Source: Fusobacterium sp. FSA-380-WT-3A
GTDB taxonomy: Bacteria > Fusobacteriota > Fusobacteriia > Fusobacteriales > Fusobacteriaceae
Length of the DNA: 64,000 bases
Assembly (NCBI RefSeq): GCF_012843705.1
Contig: NZ_JABAFQ010000001.1
Span: 124,001-188,000, forward strand
Direction of reading: 5' to 3'
The notes under the pieces are model-generated. The model saw only the letters and a list, made by a program, of their open reading frames with translations. It had not been told where the DNA came from and made no database searches. Positions 24,384 to 32,287 of this stretch are shown piece after piece (the first letter of the stretch is position 1; every line of letters begins with the position of its first letter). The position numbers were made by a program, and so were the translations under genes.

Positions 24384-26834
24384 ATGATACTTAATAAAAC
24401 AAAAGAAGATATCAAAAGAGATTATCTTAAGAGACTTACTTTTACCTTTGCAGAAGATATAGAAACAGCTTCGTTAAGACATAAATATTATGCGTTAGGT
24501 AAACTAATAAAAGACTATTTAACAGAAAAATGGGCTGAAACAAACAAAGTTTATAGAGAAAATAAAGTTAAACAAACTTATTATTTTTCAATGGAATTTT
24601 TAATAGGGAGATTATTAGAAACAAATTTAATTAACTTAGGAATAAGAGATGTTTGTGAAGAAGCATTAAAAGAATTAGGAATTGATTTCAATGAAATAGT
24701 TTCTTTTGAAGAAGATGCTGGATTAGGAAATGGAGGATTAGGAAGATTAGCAGCTTGTTTTATAGATTCAATGGCTTCTTTATCATTACCAGCTCATGGA
24801 AATGGAATTCGTTTTAAACATGGATTGTTTAAACAAAAAATTGAAAATGGATATCAAGTTGAACAATTAGATGAATGGTTAAAGAAAGATTTCGTTTGGG
24901 AAATCAAAAGAGCAGATAAAGGTGTAGATGTATATTTTGGTGGAAATGTATATCTAAAAGAAGAAAATGGAAGAATGGTTCCTGTATATGAAAATCCAGA
25001 AATTATTCGTGCTACTCCATATGATGTACCAGTTCCAGGATATCAAACAGTTAATGTAAATACTTTAAGATTATGGAATGCTGAATTACCAGATAAACCA
25101 ATAAACTTATCAACTTTACAAAGAGGTGAATATTTAAGATATTTAGAACAAAGATACTCTGCTGAAGAAATATCACAAGTATTATATCCTGATGACAGAA
25201 GTTTAGAAGGAAAAAGATTAAGACTTAAACAAGAATATTTCTTTACAAGTGCTGGTATTCAAAGTATTTTAAGAACTTTCTTAAAATTAGGAGAACCAAT
25301 AACAGAATTACATAATTATGTAGCAATTCACATTAATGATACTCATCCAGCTGTAGCAGTAGCTGAACTTATGAGATTATTAATAGATGACCATGGATTA
25401 GATTGGGATGTAGCTTGGAGAATTACTGTAAAAACTTTAGCTTATACAAACCATACAATAATGGCAGAAGCTTTAGAAAAATGGGATGTAAATGTATTTA
25501 AAAAATTACTTCCAAGAATTTATATGATTATAGAAGAAATAAATAGAAGATTCTGTAATGAGGTAGCAAATAGATTCTACAATGATTGGAGTAAAGTAAA
25601 TGCTATGTCAATTATTCAAAATAATAATATAAAAATGGCAAATCTTGCTATTGTAGGTTCTCACTCTATAAATGGAGTTGCTTGGTTACATACAGAAATT
25701 TTAAAAAATAGAGAATTAAAAGATTTTTATGAAATGTATCCAGAGAGATTTAATAATAAAACAAATGGAATTACTCATAGAAGATGGCTTGTAAAAGCTA
25801 ACCGTCCATTAACAGACTTATTTATTGAGCTATATGGTGGTTCAGAAGCTTGGATAAAAGATACAAGTTCTATGAAAAAATTGTTAGAATACAAAGATGA
25901 TAAGAAAATTTTACAAAGACTTGCTGATATAAAAGCAAATAGAAAATTAGAACTTGCTAAGTTTGTAGAAAAGGAATATGGAATTAAAATAAATCCAAAA
26001 TCTATATATGATGTTCAAGTAAAAAGATTACATGCTTATAAAAGACAACTTTTAAATTTATTCCACATTATGTATTTATATAATGAATTAAAAGAAAATC
26101 CTAATTTAGATATAGTTCCAAGAACATTCTTCTTTGGAGCTAAAGCAGCACCTGGATATTCATTGGCTAAACAAATTATAAAACTTATAAATACAGTAGC
26201 TAATAAAATTAATAATGATCCAGAAATTAAGGATAAAATAAAGGTTGTATTCTTAGAAAACTATGGAGTAAGTTTGGCTGAAAAAGTAATACCAGCTGGA
26301 GATGTTAGTGAACAAATTTCTACAGCTTCTAAAGAGGCTTCAGGAACAGGAAATATGAAATTTATGATGAATGGGGCTATCACTATAGCTACACTTGATG
26401 GAGCTAATGTTGAAATTGACCAAGCTGTAGGAAGAGATAATATAGTTGTGTTTGGATTAACTTCTCAAGAAGTAATGTATTATAATGCTCATGGTGGTTA
26501 TAATATGAGAGATATATTTGACCATGACCCTAGATTACAAAAAATTGTTCGTCAAATAGCTGATGGATATTATGGAGTACCAGCAACAGAATTTTCAATG
26601 ATAGCTGATGATTTATTCAATAAAAATGATGAATTCTTTGTTTTTAAAGATTTTGATGCTTATGTAAAAGCTCAAGAAAAAATAGATAAATTATATAGAG
26701 ACCAAGAAAGATGGCAAAAAATGAGTTTAGTAAATATAGCTCATTCAGGAATTTTTTCTTCAGATAATACAATAAAAAAATATGCAGATGAAATCTGGAA
26801 TATAAAACCTTGTGTAGTTGAAAAAGAAGATTAA
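24384..26834 (+). CDS. glgP: glycogen phosphorylase
   Basis: PLP-dependent enzyme releasing glucose-1-phosphate from glycogen chain ends. The 816 residues have the GT35 signatures: FSMEFLIGRLLETNL (near 70), EDAGLGNGGLGRLAACFIDS (near 112-131), HINDTHPAVAVAELMRL (near 314), and the PLP-lysine region EASGTGNMKFMMNGA (near 652-666) with DGANVEI after it. The AGGAGGG site is strong. Degradation is thus encoded next to synthesis but controlled by a separate promoter and leader hairpin. Confidence 0.97.
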   Translation: MILNKTKEDIKRDYLKRLTFTFAEDIETASLRHKYYALGKLIKDYLTEKWAETNKVYRENKVKQTYYFSMEFLIGRLLETNLINLGIRDVCEEALKELGIDFNEIVSFEEDAGLGNGGLGRLAACFIDSMASLSLPAHGNGIRFKHGLFKQKIENGYQVEQLDEWLKKDFVWEIKRADKGVDVYFGGNVYLKEENGRMVPVYENPEIIRATPYDVPVPGYQTVNVNTLRLWNAELPDKPINLSTLQRGEYLRYLEQRYSAEEISQVLYPDDRSLEGKRLRLKQEYFFTSAGIQSILRTFLKLGEPITELHNYVAIHINDTHPAVAVAELMRLLIDDHGLDWDVAWRITVKTLAYTNHTIMAEALEKWDVNVFKKLLPRIYMIIEEINRRFCNEVANRFYNDWSKVNAMSIIQNNNIKMANLAIVGSHSINGVAWLHTEILKNRELKDFYEMYPERFNNKTNGITHRRWLVKANRPLTDLFIELYGGSEAWIKDTSSMKKLLEYKDDKKILQRLADIKANRKLELAKFVEKEYGIKINPKSIYDVQVKRLHAYKRQLLNLFHIMYLYNELKENPNLDIVPRTFFFGAKAAPGYSLAKQIIKLINTVANKINNDPEIKDKIKVVFLENYGVSLAEKVIPAGDVSEQISTASKEASGTGNMKFMMNGAITIATLDGANVEIDQAVGRDNIVVFGLTSQEVMYYNAHGGYNMRDIFDHDPRLQKIVRQIADGYYGVPATEFSMIADDLFNKNDEFFVFKDFDAYVKAQEKIDKLYRDQERWQKMSLVNIAHSGIFSSDNTIKKYADEIWNIKPCVVEKED

Positions 26835-26869
26835 ATTATAAAAAATATTTTATAAATTTTTAATATATA

Positions 26870-26907
26870 AAGGATTAGTTTTCAATTTTAAAAACTAATC
26901 CTTTTTT
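26870..26907. terminator. bidirectional terminator glgP / MATE
   Basis: AAGGATTAGTTTT pairs with AAAACTAATCCTT, followed by TTTTTT; the preceding A-rich bases allow function on the minus strand as well. Confidence 0.87.
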
Positions 26908-26933
26908 AATAAATTTATTTTTAATAAAATATT

Positions 26934-28247
26934 TTATGAAGCTATAATTCTTTTATAAAAGAAAATACTAGCTAAAAAAGTCATAAAGTCAGCAGCAGGA
27001 AGAGAAAGCCAAATTCCAGTTTCTCCTAAAAATTTAGGAAGAATAATAATAGCAATAACAATAAATACAATACTTCTTAAGATAGATAAAATATTAGCAA
27101 TTTTTTTATCACCTTTAGATTGTAAATAAGCTATATTTATAAAATTTGCTGCTAAAAACATAATAGCTACAGAATATAATATAAGACCTTTGCTAGCAAC
27201 CTCAATTAGTTCTTTATCATCATTGAATAATCTTACAATAGAACTTCCATATTTAACTATTATAGCCAACATTACACAAGCAGTGATAAATGAATAAAGA
27301 TGAGCTATTTTAAAAACTTTTTTTACTCTATCATGAAGTTTTATTCCATAGTTAAAACTTGCTATAGGTTGTAAAGCTTGACCAAATCCAGAAAATACCA
27401 TTCTGAATATATAACAAATATAAGCCACTACTGAAAAGGCAGCAACTCCTAATCCACCAAGATATTCCATAAAAGTTTTATTAAGTAGAGTATTTGTAAC
27501 AGCAGCAGCAAACTCAATAGTAAATGATGGGAAACCGATATAGACTATATTGATTAAAAAAACTAATTTTATTTTTTCAAATTTATATTTAATTGTTGTT
27601 TTAGAATGGACGAAGTACCAAACTAAAATTAAAAATGAAAGAAGCTGACCTATTCCAGTAGCTAAAGCTCCTCCAAATAATCCCCAACCAAATTTCATAA
27701 TAAAAACCCAGTCTAAGATAATATTTGTAATAGCTCCAACTATCATAGAAATAAAAGCATAAAGAGGGGCTTTATCATTTCTAACAACAGCATTAAGACT
27801 ATTTGATAACATTAAAAATATCATGGCTATGACACAGGTGTAAAGATATTCTTTAACCATAGGTAATAATCTCTCATTAGAACCCATAAGTAACATTAAA
27901 TTGTCATTGAAAATAAAAGTAATTGCCACTAAGACTAAATAGGAAATAATATTCAGTGTTACTAAGTGGGAAAAGCAGGTATTTCTAAATTTAATATTTT
28001 TAGGATGTAGAGACATAAGAGTAGCTCCACCCATTCCAAAAAGAAAACTTAAGGCAACACCTAAGTTAATAATAGGATATGCCAAGGTAATGGCAGCCAA
28101 TCCATCTGCTCCAACTCCTCTTCCTATAAATATTCCATCAACAATAGCATAGAGAGCAGATATAACCATTCCTGTAACAGAAGGAACAGAAAAATTAACA
28201 AATAATTTTGATACAGAATCTTCACTAAGATTGATTTTTGAAAACAT
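26934..28247 (-). CDS. MATE family multidrug/metabolite efflux transporter
   Basis: Inner-membrane antiporter with about twelve membrane segments, 437 residues from ATG 28247. That start is chosen because AAGGAGAATT lies directly upstream and MFSKINLSEDSVSKLFVNFS is the normal MATE beginning; the 18-residue upstream extension has no ribosome site. The two-fold MATE repeat is visible: SVPSVTGMVISALYAIVDGI with GRGVGADGLAA in the N half, and GFPSFTIEFAAAVTNTLLN with GFGQALQPIASFNYG in the C half. The substrate is unknown. It converges with glgP. Confidence 0.92.
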   Translation of the reverse strand: MFSKINLSEDSVSKLFVNFSVPSVTGMVISALYAIVDGIFIGRGVGADGLAAITLAYPIINLGVALSFLFGMGGATLMSLHPKNIKFRNTCFSHLVTLNIISYLVLVAITFIFNDNLMLLMGSNERLLPMVKEYLYTCVIAMIFLMLSNSLNAVVRNDKAPLYAFISMIVGAITNIILDWVFIMKFGWGLFGGALATGIGQLLSFLILVWYFVHSKTTIKYKFEKIKLVFLINIVYIGFPSFTIEFAAAVTNTLLNKTFMEYLGGLGVAAFSVVAYICYIFRMVFSGFGQALQPIASFNYGIKLHDRVKKVFKIAHLYSFITACVMLAIIVKYGSSIVRLFNDDKELIEVASKGLILYSVAIMFLAANFINIAYLQSKGDKKIANILSILRSIVFIVIAIIILPKFLGETGIWLSLPAADFMTFLASIFFYKRIIAS

Positions 28248-28352
28248 AATTCTCCTTATAAAATAATAAATTATTAATGTCCGTAAAGAGAAGTATAACA
28301 CGTTTTTCTTTAAATATCAATGGAAAAATAAAAAAAATTATAAAATAAAATA

Positions 28353-28381
28353 TTGACAAAATATGAATTTAAAATTACAAT
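28353..28381 (+). promoter_or_regulatory. promoter of small lipoprotein gene
   Basis: TTGACA (28353-28358), a 17-bp spacer and TACAAT (28376-28381), 36 bp before the lipoprotein start. Confidence 0.7.
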
Positions 28382-28416
28382 ATTGTATTAAGAAAATTAA
28401 AAAAAGGAAGTGATTT

Positions 28417-28749
28417 ATGAAAAAACTAATTATTTTATTAGGAATTATTTTATGCTTGATAGGATGTAGTAATACTAATACAAACGATGATAAACAACAA
28501 GAAGTCTCTAAGAATAAAACTGTAGCTGAAAAAACAGGATTTATATTAAATGTTCTTATAGCTTCTGGATTATATAACACTTATGGAATAGAATTTAATG
28601 AAGCTATAATAAATACAAAATCTACTACAGATACAAAAGTTAACTCTGAAACTAAAATAAATAATAATGGTGAAATTGTAAATCATACTGTGACAACTTC
28701 TAAAACTAAATCAAAAAGTAGAGGAGTAGGAATTGGAGTAGGATTATAA
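28417..28749 (+). CDS. small lipoprotein of unknown function
   Basis: A 110-residue predicted lipoprotein. MKKLIILLGIILCLIGCSN gives a short lysine-charged start, a hydrophobic core and the lipobox LIGC (Cys17). After it comes a low-complexity Asn/Thr/Lys-rich tail ending in SRGVGIGVGL, whose glycine-rich end resembles small glycine-zipper lipoproteins. The AAGGAAG site is good. It is probably co-transcribed with the secreted protein at 28830 (80-bp gap without a strong terminator). I do not recognise the family. Confidence 0.7.
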   Translation: MKKLIILLGIILCLIGCSNTNTNDDKQQEVSKNKTVAEKTGFILNVLIASGLYNTYGIEFNEAIINTKSTTDTKVNSETKINNNGEIVNHTVTTSKTKSKSRGVGIGVGL

Positions 28750-28829
28750 GATAACTGAAAATATTTTTAGAAAAAAATATTAAAATTAAGTCTAAATGGT
28801 GATATGTTATTTCTTAAGGAGGTAAATTT

Positions 28830-29321
28830 ATGAAAAAATTAATATTTGGATTATTTTTAATAACTGCAGTATCTTTTGGAGCAAATAATGAATTTTCAGA
28901 TACAGTTTCTAGTATAGTTTCAACAGCAGTAGAAGGAAGTAAAGAAGTTGCAACAGGAATAAAACAGGGAATAGATCAAGGAATTGAAAAAGGTAAAAAA
29001 ATGATTGTTACAATAGATAATCCAAAAACTTTTAAAGAGTATGTGGATATAGAAGTAACAGCCATAAAAAATACTAAAAATTCTACTGTAATAACAATTA
29101 ATTATAAAAATAAAAGTAATAAAATTTTGAGAATAGTAAATTTAGATAAATCAGAAAATCTTTTTGCTGTTGCTAAAAATAAAGATAAAGTATTTTCCAG
29201 TAAAAGGATTAGTGATGTGAATTTATTAAAAAATAGTGAAATAGAAGTAGATTATACTTTTGACAATACTAATTTGAAAAAAATAAAAATTTATAATAAA
29301 GAATTAAATATAAGATTATAA
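28830..29321 (+). CDS. secreted/periplasmic protein of unknown function
   Basis: A 163-residue protein with a Sec signal (MKKLIFGLFLITAVSFGANN, cleavage expected after SFG-A near residue 19). A short helical stretch rich in Gly/Lys (EVATGIKQGIDQGIEKGKKM) is followed by a beta-rich domain of about 100 residues (IVTIDNPKTFKEYVDIEV, VITINYKNKSNKILRIV). That pattern resembles a small immunoglobulin-like or FxLYD-type envelope domain, but no motif proves it. Strong AAGGAGG site. It follows the lipoprotein gene, suggesting a joint envelope role, and ends at the hairpin at 29329. Confidence 0.65.
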   Translation: MKKLIFGLFLITAVSFGANNEFSDTVSSIVSTAVEGSKEVATGIKQGIDQGIEKGKKMIVTIDNPKTFKEYVDIEVTAIKNTKNSTVITINYKNKSNKILRIVNLDKSENLFAVAKNKDKVFSSKRISDVNLLKNSEIEVDYTFDNTNLKKIKIYNKELNIRL

Positions 29322-29328
29322 AATAAAA

Positions 29329-29378
29329 GAGCTGTTACAGATTTATTATTAATAAATGTAACAGCTCAAATTTTATTA
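29329..29378. terminator. bidirectional terminator
   Basis: GAGCTGTTACA (29329-29339) is the exact inverse of TGTAACAGCTC (29357-29367), followed by AAATTTTATT. It separates the secreted-protein gene from a convergent membrane-protein gene. Confidence 0.75.
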
Positions 29379-29403
29379 AAAAATTGTGATTTTATTAGAT
29401 TCT

Positions 29404-29907
29404 TTAATAATAGTAATTAACTACAGAAGCCATAGTTCCAAAATAAAATATTAAAGAAAGAAATAAAGTAAATAGTAAGATTATTTGAAAAAGAATTCCT
29501 AAATTTCTTGCAGTTTTATTAACTCCTCCTAAATCTCTAGCCATTTCAATTCTTAAATTAGGATTATCCTCTGCTTCTTGAATTTGTTTTACAATTCTTT
29601 TATATCTTTTAAAAACAAACATAGGAGCTATTCCTGCTAAAATTATTGAAAGAATAAATCCCACACCTCCTACAAATAAATTTGTAAAAAGTTGGAGACT
29701 CCAAAGAATAATTCCCTCTATATAACATTTCCTATAAAGCAGATAAATAGGAGTAGAGAAAAAAGCGTACCAAGACCAGTTCCAAGCTATTTTTTCTATA
29801 CCATTAACATCATATTTATCAAAAGCTTTTTCATACCATTGAAATTTATCAGGAGTACCAATATAAGCTTCTAAGATATCTAAATTTCTATATAATTTTT
29901 CTTCCAT
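29404..29907 (-). CDS. DUF2628-like membrane protein
   Basis: A 167-residue protein from ATG 29907, chosen over ATG 29928 because AAAGGAGAG (29912-29920) is the ribosome site. It starts with a soluble stretch (YRNLDILEAYIGTPDKFQWY) and the DUF2628 hallmark of a WNWSWYAFFSTPIYLLYRK segment (near 43). Three or four membrane helices follow, with a basic cytosolic loop (FKRYKRIVKQIQEAEDNP). The family is widespread and without known function. Monocistronic, on the strand opposite htpG. Confidence 0.7.
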   Translation of the reverse strand: MEEKLYRNLDILEAYIGTPDKFQWYEKAFDKYDVNGIEKIAWNWSWYAFFSTPIYLLYRKCYIEGIILWSLQLFTNLFVGGVGFILSIILAGIAPMFVFKRYKRIVKQIQEAEDNPNLRIEMARDLGGVNKTARNLGILFQIILLFTLFLSLIFYFGTMASVVNYYY

Positions 29908-30015
29908 AAAAATCTCTCCTTTATCCATAAAATCACCCTTATAAAATAATTATATGTTAAATTTGACTGTAAAAAATTATATTTTTTCTAAAAATAAAAA
30001 AAATTATGAAAAATC

Positions 30016-30044
30016 TTGACAAATGATATTAAATATGATATTTT
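30016..30044 (+). promoter_or_regulatory. htpG promoter
   Basis: TTGACA (30016-30021), a 17-bp spacer and TATTTT (30039-30044). The CIRCE-like operator begins 14 bp downstream, where bound HrcA would block transcription. Confidence 0.65.
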
Positions 30045-30057
30045 TAATATTAGAGAA

Positions 30058-30084
30058 TTAGCAACCTATATAAACGAGTGCTAA
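30058..30084. promoter_or_regulatory. CIRCE-like HrcA operator
   Basis: TTAGCAACC-N9-GAGTGCTAA. The right arm is a perfect CIRCE half-site and the 9-bp spacer is exact; the left arm keeps TTAGCA but has changes in its last three bases (consensus TTAGCACTC). It lies between promoter and ribosome site of htpG, so heat-shock control by HrcA is likely, perhaps weaker than for groESL or dnaK. Confidence 0.75.
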
Positions 30085-30103
30085 TATTATTTAGGAGGAA
30101 AAA

Positions 30104-31936
30104 ATGAGAAAACAAACAGAAAATTTCCAAGCAGAAACAAAAGAATTATTAAATCTTATGATACATTCAATATATACAAATAAAGAAATCTTTTTAAGAG
30201 AATTAATATCAAATGCAAGTGATGCTATAGATAAATTAAAATTTAAATCTTTAACAGATACAGAACTTTTAAAAGATTCTAAAGATTTTAAAATAGAGAT
30301 AAAAATTGATAAAGAAAAAAACCAATTAATTATAGAGGATACTGGTATAGGAATGACTTTTGAAGAAGTCAATGAAAATATCGGTACAATAGCAAAATCA
30401 GGTTCAAAAGCTTTTATAGAAAAATTTAAGGAAGCAAAAGAAAATGAACAGTTAGATATAATTGGACAATTTGGAGTTGGATTCTATTCAGCATTTATGG
30501 TGTCTAGTGATATAACATTATATACAAAATCTCCTTATAGTGATGTAACTATTAAATGGGCATCTAAAGGTGATGGAACTTATGAAATAGAAGAGATAGA
30601 AAACTTAGAAGATTTAAAAAGAGGAACTAGAATTATTTTAACTATTAATGAAGAATCAAAAGAATTTTTAGAAGATTATAAAATAAGAACAATAGTTAAA
30701 AAACATTCAAATTCTATAAAATATCCAATATATTTTGGTGAAGATAAACTAAATGATGAAACACCTCTATGGAAAAAAGATAAAAAAGATATTACAGAAG
30801 AACAATATAATGAATTTTATAAAAATACTTTCTATGACCATGAAGACCCATTATTACATTTACATTTAAAAGTACAAGGGTCATTAGAATATACAGCACT
30901 TATTTATATTCCAAAAAGAACTCCTATGGATTTCTATACAAGAGATTATAAAAGAGGGTTACAATTATATACAAAAAATGTATTTATAATGGAAAATGCT
31001 GAAAGCCTAATTCCAGAATATTTTAGTTTTATGAAAGGAATAGTTGATACAGATAATCTTTCTTTAAATATTTCAAGAGAGATATTACAACAAGATAATG
31101 AACTTATAAAAATTTCTAAAAATATAGAGAAAAAAATAGAAACTGAATTGAAAAAATTAATAAAAGATGATAGAGAAAAATATATAACTTTATGGGAAGC
31201 TTTTGGACGCACAATAAAATTTGGTGTACAAGATATGTTTGGAATAAATAAAGAAAAATTACAAGATTTATTAATTTTTAAATCATCTTTTGAAAATAAA
31301 TATATAACATTAAAAGAATATGTTGAAAGAATGAAAGAAGACCAAAAAGAAATCTATTATGTAACAGGAGAAAATGAAGAGTTCTTAAAAGTTTTACCAA
31401 AAGTAAAAGTGTTTAAAGATAAAGGATTTGAAGTATTATACTTAATAGATAGAATAGATGAGTTCACTTTAAAAACTCTTATGAATTATGATGGAAAACA
31501 ATTTAAATCTATAAACGATTCTGATTTATCTAATTTAGAAGATGAAAAAGAAAAAGAAACAAGAGAAAATTTAGAAAAAGAAAATAAGCCTTTATTAGAA
31601 AAAATTAAAAATTTATTAGGTGAAAAAATAGAAGAGGTAAGACTTAATAATAATTTAGGAAGTGGAGCTGTTGGACTTGCTTCAAAAGGTGAAATTTCTC
31701 TTGAGATGGAAAAAACATTATCAGAAATTCCAGGAAACGAAAATATAAAGGCTCAAAAAATATTAGAATTTAATCCAGCACATCCATTGTTTGAAAAAAT
31801 AAAAAATACTACTGATGAAAATCAATTAAAAGATTTATTATATGTATTATATAACCAATCTTTATTAGTAGAAGGATTACAAATAGAAAATCCAGTAGAA
31901 TTTGCTGAAAAATTAAATAATTTAATAGCTAGATAA
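30104..31936 (+). CDS. htpG: chaperone HtpG (Hsp90)
   Basis: Cytosolic ATP-dependent Hsp90 dimer of 610 residues. The GHKL ATPase motifs are LISNASDAIDKLKF (near 34), IEDTGIGMTFEEV (near 80), and the lid and glycine loop IGQFGVGFYSAFMVS (near 125). The middle-domain catalytic arginine block is DNLSLNISREILQ (near 323), and the C-terminal dimerisation domain is present. The AGGAGG site is ideal. A CIRCE-like operator upstream indicates HrcA regulation, less common for htpG than for groE or dnaK operons. Confidence 0.97.
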   Translation: MRKQTENFQAETKELLNLMIHSIYTNKEIFLRELISNASDAIDKLKFKSLTDTELLKDSKDFKIEIKIDKEKNQLIIEDTGIGMTFEEVNENIGTIAKSGSKAFIEKFKEAKENEQLDIIGQFGVGFYSAFMVSSDITLYTKSPYSDVTIKWASKGDGTYEIEEIENLEDLKRGTRIILTINEESKEFLEDYKIRTIVKKHSNSIKYPIYFGEDKLNDETPLWKKDKKDITEEQYNEFYKNTFYDHEDPLLHLHLKVQGSLEYTALIYIPKRTPMDFYTRDYKRGLQLYTKNVFIMENAESLIPEYFSFMKGIVDTDNLSLNISREILQQDNELIKISKNIEKKIETELKKLIKDDREKYITLWEAFGRTIKFGVQDMFGINKEKLQDLLIFKSSFENKYITLKEYVERMKEDQKEIYYVTGENEEFLKVLPKVKVFKDKGFEVLYLIDRIDEFTLKTLMNYDGKQFKSINDSDLSNLEDEKEKETRENLEKENKPLLEKIKNLLGEKIEEVRLNNNLGSGAVGLASKGEISLEMEKTLSEIPGNENIKAQKILEFNPAHPLFEKIKNTTDENQLKDLLYVLYNQSLLVEGLQIENPVEFAEKLNNLIAR

Positions 31937-31943
31937 AATAATT

Positions 31944-31977
31944 AGAGGTATTACATTTTGTAATACTTCTTTTTTAT
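31944..31977 (+). terminator. htpG terminator
   Basis: AGAGGTATTACA pairs with TGTAATACTTCT around a 4-nt loop (one G-U pair), followed by TTTTT, 8 bp after the htpG stop. Confidence 0.85.
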
Positions 31978-32169
31978 AAAAAAATAGATATTGTATTATT
32001 TTGGAAAAAAATACCACTATATATAGTTATTTTATAAAAAATATAGAAATATTTAAATTAGCGTATAAGTAAAGAGAAAAGTCGTCAAATATATTTTTTG
32101 ATTAGATTTCTATATAAAAAAAGAATGATTATTAAAACCGTTGAAAATAAAGGAATAATTGATAAAAAA

Positions 32170-32185
32170 TCACAATATCTAGTGA
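32170..32185. promoter_or_regulatory. NrdR box 1
   Basis: TCACAATATCTAGTGA is a close match to the NrdR repressor box (consensus about ACACWATATMTWGTGT). It lies upstream of the nrdD promoter, 33 bp centre-to-centre from box 2, about three helical turns, as is typical of paired NrdR sites. Confidence 0.75.
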
Positions 32186-32192
32186 AAAGACG

Positions 32193-32221
32193 TTGATAAA
32201 AAACACAATATATGCTATTAT
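32193..32221 (+). promoter_or_regulatory. nrdD promoter
   Basis: TTGATA (32193-32198), a 17-bp spacer and TATTAT (32216-32221). NrdR box 2 fills the spacer and overlaps the first bases of the -10, so repressor binding would exclude RNA polymerase. Confidence 0.75.
32203..32218. promoter_or_regulatory. NrdR box 2
   Basis: ACACAATATATGCTAT matches the NrdR box well in its left half (ACACAATAT) and less well in its right half. Its position within the promoter spacer supports a real repressor site. Confidence 0.7.
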
Positions 32222-32287
32222 ATTAGAGCAAAAAAGATAAAATAAATTACTATAAAAATTGAACTAAAATAGGATATGGGGGTCAAT

